Shown in pieces: positions 24,991 through 33,528 of a DNA stretch of 64,000 nt. The stretch is from contig JBAZWL010000024.1 of NCBI GenBank assembly GCA_041660405.1, positions 1-64,000 of the forward strand. The letters are read 5' to 3'. The stretch comes from Taibaiella sp041660405 (GTDB lineage Bacteria > Bacteroidota > Bacteroidia > Chitinophagales > Chitinophagaceae). A model generated the notes under the pieces. It saw nothing but the letters and a program-made list of their open reading frames with translations, ran no database searches and was not told the DNA's origin. Position 1 is the stretch's first letter, and each line of letters begins with the position of its first letter. The translations under genes and the position numbers were made by a program.

Positions 24991-26745
24991 TTATTGAACG
25001 ATCAGTTTTTGAACCATTCCGGTTTTGGTTCCGTTTTTCAAAATACTTACAGAATAAATGCCAGGCGAAAGTCCGGCCAATGAAATATTTTGTTTAGTTC
25101 CACTAATAAACTGATGTAACACACGCTTCCCTAATACATTGTATAATGCAATGCTGTAGCCATGTGCAGGCAATTCTTTTCCAAAACTAATATACACCAC
25201 GTCCAATGCAGGATTAGGGTACAACAGCATTGCCGATGCGTTCATTTCATCTATACCTGTGGGGCAGTTTACAACAAGGTGCTGCACCTGGGTTGTTATA
25301 TTGCCATAAGCGTCAGCATAGGTCCAGTTGATGTTATAGTTTCCACCAGTAGTAAAGTTTAGAGAATCTGTAGTGGCGGTAACGACTCCCGAACAATTGT
25401 CCGAAGCCATTGGTGGTGCCAGGGTGTAGGGGCAATTTACTTGTAGGTTTGGAAGGACAGCAACATCAGGTACCGGAGCGATAGTGTCTTCTATAGTTAC
25501 GTGTTGAGTTTGAGTGATGATGCTATAGCCATTGGTATAGATCCAGGTAACAGTGAAGTTACCCTGTGTGCTGTAACTAAGCGAATCATTTGTTGTAGCG
25601 GTAATCGTTATGCTATCTACTGTAGCTGTAGGTGCAGAAAGGGTAACAGAGCATGGTGCATATACATCAGACAATGTTATGCTATCGGGAATCGGTTTGT
25701 TGTAAGTATGTAGGATCAATTCATTCGCAATTCTTCCCGTTACATGACCGCTGTCAATCATCTGGAAAGTGCTTCCATCAACTATTTCATAGCGGGAAGG
25801 CTCTGCAAAGTTTCCTGCAGTTGCCATAGCAAAATCTCCGGTTACCGGATCTGCATAAAATGATTTTCCATAAGCAAAAGAATAGGCACTGCCTGGAAGT
25901 GTACTGGTGTACAGCGTAGTAGTAGGAATATTAGGGACAGCGATATTGTACGCGTGTACATTTTTGTTTGATAAAAAGTATAGCTTGTTCCTTGCAAGCC
26001 TTAAATATGCTGCGTTGGTAATACCTGTAAGTATAATAGGGGCTTGTTGCAGATCATTATTCGATGGCTCCATTTTTACCAGTACAGAAATTCCTGAAAC
26101 CTTCCCCAGTAGCCAGATGCAGTTATTGGTCGCATCATATTCCATACCTGCAATAGATCCTATACCTGGTAAGATAGAACCTGTAGTCGCATTGGTCAGC
26201 GTATCAATTTTTACAATCTTAGCGCCCATGGTTACATACATGAACCCGTTTGCCTGCGTCATATAGCTGGCGTATGAAGAGATATGCGCTCCTGGATCTG
26301 TTACCGGTATTAATGTGTTATTAATAAGGTCTATTTGTTGTATAGTATTGCCTGTTGCCATACTCATGTAACCTTTGGTATTACTGGCTTTTCCTAAACA
26401 TTGAACACCCCCGCCGGTAAAAGTTTTAAGGGTATCAAAGGATGGGAAAGATGTAATGGCTATCCTTATTGGATTGGAACTGCCGCCCTTTCCACAAAAG
26501 ACAGCTTTATCACCGAAAATGCCAAAATCCTGAAGTACATCTATACCTGAAGATGTATTGGCGGTTTGATACAACCCAGTGGAAGCCGTGATGGTTGCAG
26601 AATCGGTACGGGCAACTTTAAATACATCACCGTTGGGTGATCCGAAGTTGCCTTCTGCTACAACGTACAGATCAAAAGGTTTGGTTTGTGCAGTAAGCAA
26701 CTGTGAGCTGCATAAGGTTGCAGCAATAAGTAAAAATCTTTTCAT
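24991..26745 (-). CDS. Type IX-secreted BtuG-like beta-propeller, B12-riboswitch controlled
   Basis: 584 residues. A signal peptide (MKRFLLIAATLCSSQLLTA) precedes a propeller of about 310 residues that opens with LYVVAEGNFGSPNGDVF, the pattern of DUF5074/YncE-like surface proteins including BtuG, which binds vitamin B12 tightly on Bacteroides cells. Two HYR-like Ig modules (about 352-500) follow, then a Por-type sorting domain (LLYPNPALDVVYI...LSPGIYSVSI). So the protein should leave the cell through the T9SS and be anchored or released, not be a lipoprotein as BtuG is. The cobalamin riboswitch upstream supports a corrinoid role. BtuG homology is inference from pattern and context. Confidence 0.8.
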   Translation of the reverse strand: MKRFLLIAATLCSSQLLTAQTKPFDLYVVAEGNFGSPNGDVFKVARTDSATITASTGLYQTANTSSGIDVLQDFGIFGDKAVFCGKGGSSNPIRIAITSFPSFDTLKTFTGGGVQCLGKASNTKGYMSMATGNTIQQIDLINNTLIPVTDPGAHISSYASYMTQANGFMYVTMGAKIVKIDTLTNATTGSILPGIGSIAGMEYDATNNCIWLLGKVSGISVLVKMEPSNNDLQQAPIILTGITNAAYLRLARNKLYFLSNKNVHAYNIAVPNIPTTTLYTSTLPGSAYSFAYGKSFYADPVTGDFAMATAGNFAEPSRYEIVDGSTFQMIDSGHVTGRIANELILHTYNKPIPDSITLSDVYAPCSVTLSAPTATVDSITITATTNDSLSYSTQGNFTVTWIYTNGYSIITQTQHVTIEDTIAPVPDVAVLPNLQVNCPYTLAPPMASDNCSGVVTATTDSLNFTTGGNYNINWTYADAYGNITTQVQHLVVNCPTGIDEMNASAMLLYPNPALDVVYISFGKELPAHGYSIALYNVLGKRVLHQFISGTKQNISLAGLSPGIYSVSILKNGTKTGMVQKLIVQ

Positions 26746-26849
26746 GTTCCTTCACGGAATTTATGAATGTGAATAAACAGGTAAACGGAAAAGAGAGCAG
26801 ATATGCTTTGGAAAGGCTTGCCTGCATTTATGTTTTTCTCCCGAAAACC

Positions 26850-27020
26850 AAATACGAATGCTATGAGGCAGGTCTCCTGGCTCAGCCTATTACATTTCAC
26901 CTTCCCATCTTTGGACAGTGGTATATCGAAATGCGTTTACAGGCTTTACAGTTGCGGGAACAGCCCCCGTTTTTCACGGGATTCCCTTTTAATTCTTCAT
27001 AAGAAGAAACCTTAAGCGGG
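26850..27020 (-). promoter_or_regulatory. Cobalamin riboswitch
   Basis: On the minus strand, in order: AAAAGGGAA, a hairpin ATCCCGTG...CGGG, then GGGCTGTTCCCGCAACTGTA (within 26942-26966), CCACTG, GGGAAGGTGAAA (26894-26906 region), and the B12 box AGCCAGGAGACCTGCCT (26866-26882). This is the complete set of conserved boxes of the AdoCbl riboswitch class in the right order. It precedes the ATG at 26745 by about 100 nt and should repress the gene when cobalamin is abundant. The remaining parts of 26746-27183 hold nothing else visible. Confidence 0.95.
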
Positions 27021-27183
27021 AACGAAGGTAAAAAGAAATAGTTGTTTGTTATAAGTATTGCACTAAATCACAAATGAACATTTATAACAGAAGAAGCTGG
27101 ATGCCTTTATCATAAAGGATTTCAGAGCGCCTGATGAAAAAGGTAGTGCTTTCTTTATTGACCTGTATCAATAAAAAGAAAAA

Positions 27184-28005
27184 TTAGTCTTTAAGGGTAA
27201 GAATAGGCAAATGATTAATCCGGGTAAGCCTTTTACTATGACGCTGATTAAAAACGCTGTACCAGATACCATGTTTTCTAGGTATAACTATCAACATTTG
27301 AATAGAGAAACTGCGGATATAGTTAATGATAGTAGCTACCACATCTGCATTTTCAATAGAAGCATATATAGGTTTGTAGTCGGCCAAAGATAATTCCAGC
27401 GCTGCCCGATGTTTTAATCGCTGTTCCTCATTCTTTTTACCGGGAACATTTACATGGATGATATGTAATTGTGTAGGTCCGGAATCCATAATTCTTTTGA
27501 TAAATGTAAGTTGAGCATCGGTAAGCATAGCAGCATAATCGGACGCAAAACCAATATGAGTAAGCGTTTGATAACGCACTGTTTTGGGAATGATTAATAC
27601 AGGAATAGGTAAAGCGTTAATGATATCAACAAACTCATCGTTCCAACCCCAGAATTCTCCATGGCTTTCGGGAGCGCCTACTATCAGGAAGTCAATAGCA
27701 TATTCAGTAAGTAATTCTTTAAGGGAATTTAAAGGCGTGCCGAAAGTAAGCCGATAACTTATGCTCAAATCAGGATAATTCAAAATAGCCCATTCCCTTT
27801 CCTCTTTTAATGTTTCTTCCGTATCGCTAAAACTGTCATTGATGCTTGAAAATGCCAGTGGGTCTGCAGCATAGTTCAATGGCGGATCGTAGTTATGAAT
27901 AAGCACAAGAGAATAATCCCTGTCCTTCGCCATTTGGCAAGCATAGACAAGTGCATTCCTGGAAGTTTCCGTAAACGCGGTATAAACAAGGATCTCCGGT
28001 TTCAT
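27184..28005 (-). CDS. Universal stress protein, two-domain
   Basis: 273 residues made of two tandem UspA folds. The first domain ends with FLIVGAPESHGE and the second with IQMLIVIPRKHGIWY, both at the usual nucleotide-site position, though the complete G-x2-G-x9-G-S/T ATP motif is not clear in either. Cytosolic. It starts 55 bp after the marR stop on the same strand and is probably in that operon. Confidence 0.88.
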   Translation of the reverse strand: MKPEILVYTAFTETSRNALVYACQMAKDRDYSLVLIHNYDPPLNYAADPLAFSSINDSFSDTEETLKEEREWAILNYPDLSISYRLTFGTPLNSLKELLTEYAIDFLIVGAPESHGEFWGWNDEFVDIINALPIPVLIIPKTVRYQTLTHIGFASDYAAMLTDAQLTFIKRIMDSGPTQLHIIHVNVPGKKNEEQRLKHRAALELSLADYKPIYASIENADVVATIINYIRSFSIQMLIVIPRKHGIWYSVFNQRHSKRLTRINHLPILTLKD

Positions 28006-28060
28006 AAATATTAGATTTAGGAATAAAAAGATGTTGACAGTTTATATTTCCAGGCTGTTG

Positions 28061-28489
28061 CTAAGCAACAGAAAGATTCAGCCTGATTTTTTCCATAACA
28101 CAGGTTAGTTCTTCCAGATGGTCAGGGTTCACATTATTTTTTGCCGTTTGATGCAATGCTTTAATCCAGGGTTGTACTTGTTTTTTTATGGCTTTGCCTT
28201 CAGGTGTCAGAAATATGATTTTGTTACGTCGGTCTGCTCCCTCTTTTCGCAGCACAAGGTTACGTTTGGTAAGATTATCCAGAAGGTTGGTCATGCTGGC
28301 TTTGTCTTTTGCCGTAATGTTGGCAAGTTCCTGTTGGTTTACTCCATCCTTATTCCAGAGGGAATACAGAATCTGCATCATTTCAAAAGTGAGGTCAATA
28401 TTGTTCTCCCTCATCTTAGCCTGGATGAATTGCTTAATGGCCAGGTTGACCAGCGTTATTTCTTTTGTGAATTTTGAAATAAGGTCCAT
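28061..28489 (-). CDS. MarR-family transcriptional regulator
   Basis: 142 residues from the ATG at 28489; a TTG at 28495 is possible but less likely. The winged-helix region reads NQQELANITAKDKASMTNLLDNL with wing KEGADRRNKIIFLT, standard for MarR. A near-perfect 12-bp inverted repeat overlaps its own -7 box (28512-28543), arguing for autorepression. It is followed by the universal stress protein and preceded, on the same strand, by the MacAB-type efflux operon. Confidence 0.93.
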   Translation of the reverse strand: MDLISKFTKEITLVNLAIKQFIQAKMRENNIDLTFEMMQILYSLWNKDGVNQQELANITAKDKASMTNLLDNLTKRNLVLRKEGADRRNKIIFLTPEGKAIKKQVQPWIKALHQTAKNNVNPDHLEELTCVMEKIRLNLSVA

Positions 28490-28511
28490 GCCCAACCGTT
28501 TTTTGATATAA

Positions 28512-28543
28512 CAAAGTTAGGGATTAAATAGTTTAATCCTTAA
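28512..28543 (-). promoter_or_regulatory. marR promoter with overlapping palindromic operator
   Basis: The -7 box TAACTTTG (minus strand, 28512-28519) is an exact match. An inverted repeat, TTAGGGATTAAA / TTTAATCCTTAA with a 3-bp centre (28517-28543), has one mismatch in 12 bp and covers the end of the -7 box and the spacer, the position expected for a MarR dimer site. Confidence 0.65.
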
Positions 28544-28555
28544 CCATTATTATGA

Positions 28556-28602
28556 ATACAGCATCGTCCTCCTTTACGTAAGAAAAGAGAACGATGCTGT
28601 AT
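28556..28602 (-). terminator. Terminator of the efflux operon
   Basis: 12-bp arms (28556-28567 and 28591-28602; ATACAGCATCGT) with a partly paired loop, 16 nt after the permease stop. Followed on the minus strand by only a weak T-rich tract. Confidence 0.55.
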
Positions 28603-28618
28603 AGGAAATGAAAACTAT

Positions 28619-29848
28619 TTATTCGTAACGCAAGGCTTCGATCGGGTCCAGTCGAGATGCTTTCTGGGCGGGATAATAGCCAAAGAACACACCGGTAAAG
28701 GCACAGACCAGGAAAGATATAATGATGGAAGATTCGGAAATAATGGTTGGCCAATGTAATAAGGACGAAATTAGCAGGGAAGCCGATATGCCTAAGATAA
28801 CGCCTATTAGCCCGCCGGTAATACTGATCAGGACAGCTTCGATCAGGAACTGGGAAAGAATGTCTTTCCCCCTGGCCCCGATAGACATACGCAGTCCTAT
28901 TTCCCGTGTACGTTCTGTTACAGAAACATACATAATATTCATGATGCCAATACCTCCGATAACCAGGGAAATGCCGGCAACGGCAGTCAGCAGTACCGTC
29001 AGCATCCCGCTTGTAGAGCTCAGGGTTTTGATCAGCTCGGCCTGGGTGCGTACTGTAAAATCATCGTCCTGTCCAGGCCGTAACCTGTGGGTGCTGCGTA
29101 ATACCTTGCTGATTTCTTCAGTAGCCAGGTCCGAAACTTCTTCTGAACGGGCAGATCCATATATGGTCTGGAAATAGGTGGTAGCCAATATTCTTTTCTG
29201 AACCGTAGTATAAGGCGCAAGTATGATATCGTCCTGATCCTGTCCAAAGGTGCTTTGTCCTTTGGGGCTCAGTACACCAATGACCTGCATGGGTATTTTA
29301 TTGAACCTGATGATCTGGCCAATGGGATTGGCTCCGTTTCCGAAAAGATTGGTAACAACCGTCTGCCCGAGCAGGCATACTTTAGCCGAGGCCTTAACAT
29401 CATCATCAGAAAAGGCAATACCATCCTTCACATCCAGTTTGCGGATATCCAGGTAAGAAGGCGCCACTCCGTGAATGGTTGTGGGCCAGTTGGATGATCC
29501 TTTGATGGCCTGACCGCCCGAGCTTACCGCAGGAGAGAAAGCGGAAATATCCTCCACATCCTGTTGCAGCCTTTGAAGGTCGTATTCGGTAAGACTCTGG
29601 ATGCTGCCCGAACTTAGCCTTACACCACCGCCAGGCCCCGGTTGGTCGCTATAGGGCATGATCGTGATCATATTGGTACCCATAGCTGATAAAGAGGATT
29701 GTATGCTTTGTTTGGAACCTTGGCCAATGGACATCATGGTGATCACTGCGGCGACACCGATTATAATGCCCAGCATGGTGAGAAAAGCGCGCAGCTTATT
29801 CCGCTGCAGCGCCCGTAGCGCGATCCGGATAAGATTGGTAATGTTCAT
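28619..29848 (-). CDS. MacB-type ABC transporter permease
   Basis: 409 residues: a first transmembrane helix preceded by NKLRAFLTMLGIIIGVAAVI, a periplasmic MacB_PCD domain (about 50-240), and three C-terminal helices of the FtsX domain containing ERTREIGLRMSIGARG. The ATPase is encoded separately just upstream. MacB-type systems are mechanotransmission pumps that work with a periplasmic adaptor and TolC; substrates include macrolides, peptides or envelope molecules. Confidence 0.93.
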   Translation of the reverse strand: MNITNLIRIALRALQRNKLRAFLTMLGIIIGVAAVITMMSIGQGSKQSIQSSLSAMGTNMITIMPYSDQPGPGGGVRLSSGSIQSLTEYDLQRLQQDVEDISAFSPAVSSGGQAIKGSSNWPTTIHGVAPSYLDIRKLDVKDGIAFSDDDVKASAKVCLLGQTVVTNLFGNGANPIGQIIRFNKIPMQVIGVLSPKGQSTFGQDQDDIILAPYTTVQKRILATTYFQTIYGSARSEEVSDLATEEISKVLRSTHRLRPGQDDDFTVRTQAELIKTLSSTSGMLTVLLTAVAGISLVIGGIGIMNIMYVSVTERTREIGLRMSIGARGKDILSQFLIEAVLISITGGLIGVILGISASLLISSLLHWPTIISESSIIISFLVCAFTGVFFGYYPAQKASRLDPIEALRYE

Positions 29849-29893
29849 GTTTTTATGTTTAAACCTGGGCTTGTTCAGCGTCGGGTTATCCCT

Positions 29894-30643
29894 TTAATAA
29901 TCGTCCGAAACGGGTAAGCCTGCCAGGGCCTCCTTCGCGGAGCGTTTGCCGGTATTGTAACTGTCTTTCTGGATCTTTCCATCCCGCAGCGTGATGGTCC
30001 TGCTGCTGAAAGAGGCAATATCTGGTTCATGGGTTACAAATACAATCGTTTTTTGCTGCTGCTCATTCAATTCCTGAATCAGCGACATGATCTCATACGA
30101 AGTGCGGGTATCCAGGTTACCTGTTGCTTCATCAGCCAGAATCATAACTGGTTCGTTCACCAGAGCCCTGGCAATAGCCACTCTTTGCTGCTGGCCACCG
30201 GAGAGCTGGCTGGGCGTGTGATCCATCCGATCTGCAAGTTTTACGGACTCCAATGCATGGATCGCCCGTTCCTTCCTTTCCTTTGCGTTCATCGAAGGGT
30301 TGTAAAACAGCGGTAGCTCAACATTTTCCAGTGCAGAAGTACGGGGCAAAAGATTGTAAGACTGGAATACGAAGCCGATTTTCAGGTTGCGGAACTTTGC
30401 AAGTTCATCCCGGTTCTTACTTTTAATATCCACGCCGTCCAGTTTATACATTCCTGACGTTTGTTTGTCCAGACAACCCAATAGGTTAAGCAAGGTGGAC
30501 TTACCACTTCCGCTACTGCCCATAATGGTGACAAATTCCCCCTTCTGCACATTAAAGGATATTCCTTTCAGGGCGCGTACGGTTTCGGAGCCCATAATGA
30601 ACTCCCGTTTCAGATCTTCTATTTCCAGGATGTAGTTGCTCAT
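29894..30643 (-). CDS. MacB-type ABC transporter ATPase
   Basis: 249 residues of the LolD/MacB ATPase family. Walker A GSSGSGKSTLLNLLG (38-52), Q-loop VFQSYNLLPR, signature LSGGQQQRVAIARAL, Walker B ILADEATGNLD and H-loop FVTHEP are all intact. Start is 2 bp after the adaptor stop and stop is 45 bp before the permease, so this is one operon. Confidence 0.95.
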   Translation of the reverse strand: MSNYILEIEDLKREFIMGSETVRALKGISFNVQKGEFVTIMGSSGSGKSTLLNLLGCLDKQTSGMYKLDGVDIKSKNRDELAKFRNLKIGFVFQSYNLLPRTSALENVELPLFYNPSMNAKERKERAIHALESVKLADRMDHTPSQLSGGQQQRVAIARALVNEPVMILADEATGNLDTRTSYEIMSLIQELNEQQQKTIVFVTHEPDIASFSSRTITLRDGKIQKDSYNTGKRSAKEALAGLPVSDDY

Positions 30644-30645
30644 GA

Positions 30646-31827
30646 TTATTTCTTTTTTCTGGATGGCATTTTAGGCATGAAAGGACTGCTGCCCGCGGCA
30701 GCACTCACTTCTGCCACTGTCGGATTAGATAATACAAGTGTGTCTTTTGCAGATATCCCAGCCAATACCTCTATCTGTGTATTGTTGTTAATACCGGTTC
30801 TGATTTTCTTTTGTTGCAAGACGTTCCCATTCTTAACCCATACCGAAGCGAATGCCTTACCATCGCCGGTTTCTTCCCTAAGCGGTTCGATGCGGTATTC
30901 TTTTCCCAGAGTGCCTGCCGGTGTATATTTTGTGGCTTTAACAGGTATCAGTAAAGCATTTTGTGCTTCCTTGGCAAGAATGGTAATGGTAGCGGTCATC
31001 CCTGGCTTGAGTTTCTGCGCGGTATTGTCTACATTGATCAAAGTAGAGTAGGTAACGACATTGGATGAAGTAGTAGGCTGCAACCTCATTTCAGTTACCG
31101 AACCCTGGAATACATCATCCAGATAGGCATCTACAGTGAAGGAAGCTTTTTGTCCCACGGCTACCTGGCTGATGTCGGCTTCATCCACGCTGGCATAAAC
31201 AACCATTTTACTAATATCTTTTGCCAGTACAAACAGCGTAGGAGTGCTGAAACTGGCTGCCACGGTTTGTCCTATGCTTACATTTCTTGTTAGTACCAGC
31301 CCGTCGATCGGGGAAAAGATCTTGGTATATTGCAGGTTCTGGTTGGCAGAGCGCAACTGGGCCTGGACACTGCTCAGGCTTGCCCGTGCCCCGTTATAAC
31401 TGTTGGCAGCATTGTCGTAGTCGGCACGGCTGATGGCACCAGTCTCATAGAGTTGTTTCTGTCGGTTGAAATTGGCATTCTGGTAATTGACATTACTTTG
31501 TGCCGAAGCCAGGTTTCCCTTGATCTGGTCTGCTTGCGCCTGTAGCAGGGTTGGATCTATTTCTGCGAGCAGTTGCCCTTTTTTAACTGTTGAATTGTAA
31601 TCCACGTAAATAGCTTTTATAATACCGGACACCTGGGTACCCACTGCCACAGTATCGACAATCTGAACCGCGCCGGTCGCAGTTACCTTCTCGGAAATGT
31701 TGCCTGTAGCAGGCATGACGGTTTCAAAAGCAACTTTGCGTTCTTCTTTACGGATAACGAGGAACCAGACCAGGAGCAGGGTTATTACAAGGATAATTGT
31801 CCAGATGATGGTTTTCTTCTTTTTCAT
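30646..31827 (-). CDS. MacA-type periplasmic adaptor
   Basis: 393 residues. One N-terminal membrane anchor (about 7-23), a lipoyl half-motif around VGTQVSGIIKAIYVDYNSTV, a coiled-coil hairpin (about 95-165), then the second lipoyl half and beta-barrel domains with QKLKPGMTATITI. Ends in a Lys-rich tail. It bridges the inner-membrane MacB pump to the outer-membrane TolC-like channel encoded upstream. Confidence 0.93.
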   Translation of the reverse strand: MKKKKTIIWTIILVITLLLVWFLVIRKEERKVAFETVMPATGNISEKVTATGAVQIVDTVAVGTQVSGIIKAIYVDYNSTVKKGQLLAEIDPTLLQAQADQIKGNLASAQSNVNYQNANFNRQKQLYETGAISRADYDNAANSYNGARASLSSVQAQLRSANQNLQYTKIFSPIDGLVLTRNVSIGQTVAASFSTPTLFVLAKDISKMVVYASVDEADISQVAVGQKASFTVDAYLDDVFQGSVTEMRLQPTTSSNVVTYSTLINVDNTAQKLKPGMTATITILAKEAQNALLIPVKATKYTPAGTLGKEYRIEPLREETGDGKAFASVWVKNGNVLQQKKIRTGINNNTQIEVLAGISAKDTLVLSNPTVAEVSAAAGSSPFMPKMPSRKKK

Positions 31828-31854
31828 TGTTGTCTTTTTATATTGTTTTTCGTT

Positions 31855-31944
31855 TTATTTCAATGATTTCAGGAATATCAGCCAGCAGATCAGCAACAGG
31901 AGTGTGATGATGGCTGTCCATTGGATCAAAGCTTTTCTGGTCAT
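31855..31944 (-). CDS. 29-residue single-helix membrane peptide in the efflux operon
   Basis: ATG at 31944, stop at 31855-31857. The peptide has a basic start (MTRKALIQW), a hydrophobic span of about 17 residues (TAIITLLLLICWLIFL) and a basic end (KSLK): a single transmembrane helix. It sits between the TolC-like gene (28 bp upstream) and the adaptor gene (27 bp downstream) on the same strand, in an otherwise tight operon, which supports translation. By analogy with small pump-associated peptides it might modulate the transporter; this is inference. Confidence 0.6.
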   Translation of the reverse strand: MTRKALIQWTAIITLLLLICWLIFLKSLK

Positions 31945-31972
31945 GATTTTTAAAAAATAATGTGAGGTAATA

Positions 31973-33283
31973 TCAATTCATGGATAAGGGCGTTCCCTTG
32001 TAGAATTCATATATTTTAAGATACATGGCGGCATTGTACTTGGCTTGTATGAATTGTTGTAGTCCCTGCACGTATAAATTGCGCTGCTGGATATAATCTA
32101 CCATATTGGCAGATCCTATTTTCAGTTCTTCGCTGGATATACGAAGGGCTTCCTCATTATATTTCATTTGTTCTTTGGCGCTCTGGTACTGGTTCTGGCT
32201 GTTGAGTGCATTGAGATAAGCTTTCTCTACGGTTTGCGACACGCTTATCCTGGTATTATGAACATCCAGTTCTGCCTGTGCTATCCCGATCTTAGCCTTT
32301 TCAATATTGGTCTTGTTTACCCTTCTGGAAAATAAAGGCATCGAAACCGATACGCCTGCCTGTTGGTAAAAATTATTGTTGAGATTATAATTGGCAGTAT
32401 TCCCAAGATTGGAACCTAATCCTGCCGACAGAGAGACAACGGGCAAGTAGCCTGATCTGGCTTTGGATAGATCCAGTTTGCTGGATTGTAACCCCAGTTC
32501 ACTTATTTTTACATCCGGCAAGAAGTCTGTTGCGACAGACTGTACCTCCTGTAAGGGAGGAAGTATGGCTACTGAAAATAAAGTATCCGGTTGCTGTACC
32601 TCGAAGGTCGTATCTGAAGGCAGTAATAATAATTGTTTCAGGCTCAGCTTATCCAGTCTTTCGGTACTCAACGAGGTGGCCAGGTTGTATTTATCTTTGG
32701 CCAGCTGGGCCTCCAGCTGCACCACATCTTTTTTAGCTGCACTACCTACATCGAACTTTAGCTGCATCTGTGCCAGCTGTGCTGCCGAAGTGCTTACAAG
32801 GTCTGTATTGTACCTGATGTTTTCTTTGTCCAGCAATATATTCAGGTATGCCTGGGTGATCTGCAGATTTATATTGTTTTTTCCCTGTTCGAGGAAGAGG
32901 TCCGCACTCCGGATGGCAATTTTCTTTTGCTCAATATCCTTTTGCAGGTAACCGCCGTTATATAAAGTCCAGGAAGAACTGACACCAGCATCACCACTTG
33001 AGTTGATCTCGCTGTCTGTATTGAATGTCGTTCCGGTATGGTTGAACGTCATATTGCCATTGGCGTTGAGATTAGGTAATACTGCAGCCTTGGATTGCAG
33101 GTAACTCTGGTTACTGGTTTCCTTGCTCAGTTTCAGGGAATTTATGCTATAGTTATTGGCTTCCGCATACTGGATACAATCCTCTAGTGTCCAGGTTTTT
33201 TGTGTGGTCTCCTGCGCTACTGTTCCCAAAGGCAAAGAGGAGCACAGGAGACTGATACTATAAAACAACAAATACTTTTTCAT
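31973..33283 (-). CDS. TolC-family outer membrane efflux channel
   Basis: 436 residues with a signal peptide (MKKYLLFYSISLLCSSLPLG). The two internal OEP repeats and long amphipathic helices are clear (EDCIQYAEANNYSI at the start, NMVDYIQQRNLYVQGLQQFI near the end). It forms the trimeric outer-membrane tunnel for the MacAB-type pump encoded downstream. First gene of the operon; a LytS/LytTR pair is divergent from it. Confidence 0.93.
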   Translation of the reverse strand: MKKYLLFYSISLLCSSLPLGTVAQETTQKTWTLEDCIQYAEANNYSINSLKLSKETSNQSYLQSKAAVLPNLNANGNMTFNHTGTTFNTDSEINSSGDAGVSSSWTLYNGGYLQKDIEQKKIAIRSADLFLEQGKNNINLQITQAYLNILLDKENIRYNTDLVSTSAAQLAQMQLKFDVGSAAKKDVVQLEAQLAKDKYNLATSLSTERLDKLSLKQLLLLPSDTTFEVQQPDTLFSVAILPPLQEVQSVATDFLPDVKISELGLQSSKLDLSKARSGYLPVVSLSAGLGSNLGNTANYNLNNNFYQQAGVSVSMPLFSRRVNKTNIEKAKIGIAQAELDVHNTRISVSQTVEKAYLNALNSQNQYQSAKEQMKYNEEALRISSEELKIGSANMVDYIQQRNLYVQGLQQFIQAKYNAAMYLKIYEFYKGTPLSMN

Positions 33284-33501
33284 CTCAGATCAATTTCTGA
33301 TACAAAGAAAAACAGGAATAAATGGCCATAAAAATCAATTAGATGTACCGGCCTGATCTCCCGCTATACACCTGTTTTTTGCCGTTGAATCCGGATGTTC
33401 ATCAAAAGGTCGAGGTCAGATGGTTTGGCCGTTATATTCTCCCTTTCCGGAGGTGAAAAACCGCCAGCCGCAGATTAATAACGGTATTGTGGAAAGGTTT
33501 T

Positions 33502-33520
33502 TTTAATCTTGCGGATTAAA
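33502..33520 (+). promoter_or_regulatory. Inverted GATTAAA half-sites before the sensor kinase gene
   Basis: TTTAATC (33502-33508) and GATTAAA (33514-33520) form a 7-bp inverted repeat ending 8 bp before the kinase ATG. GGATTAAA is the same half-site found in the marR operator, in the opposite arrangement. It overlaps TAATCTTG, a near-match -7 box. Confidence 0.35.
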
Positions 33521-33528
33521 CGTAACGT

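Noticed and set aside
26763..27002. 79-aa plus-strand reading frame across the cobalamin riboswitch
   Set aside because: The RNA motif on the other strand explains the sequence conservation.
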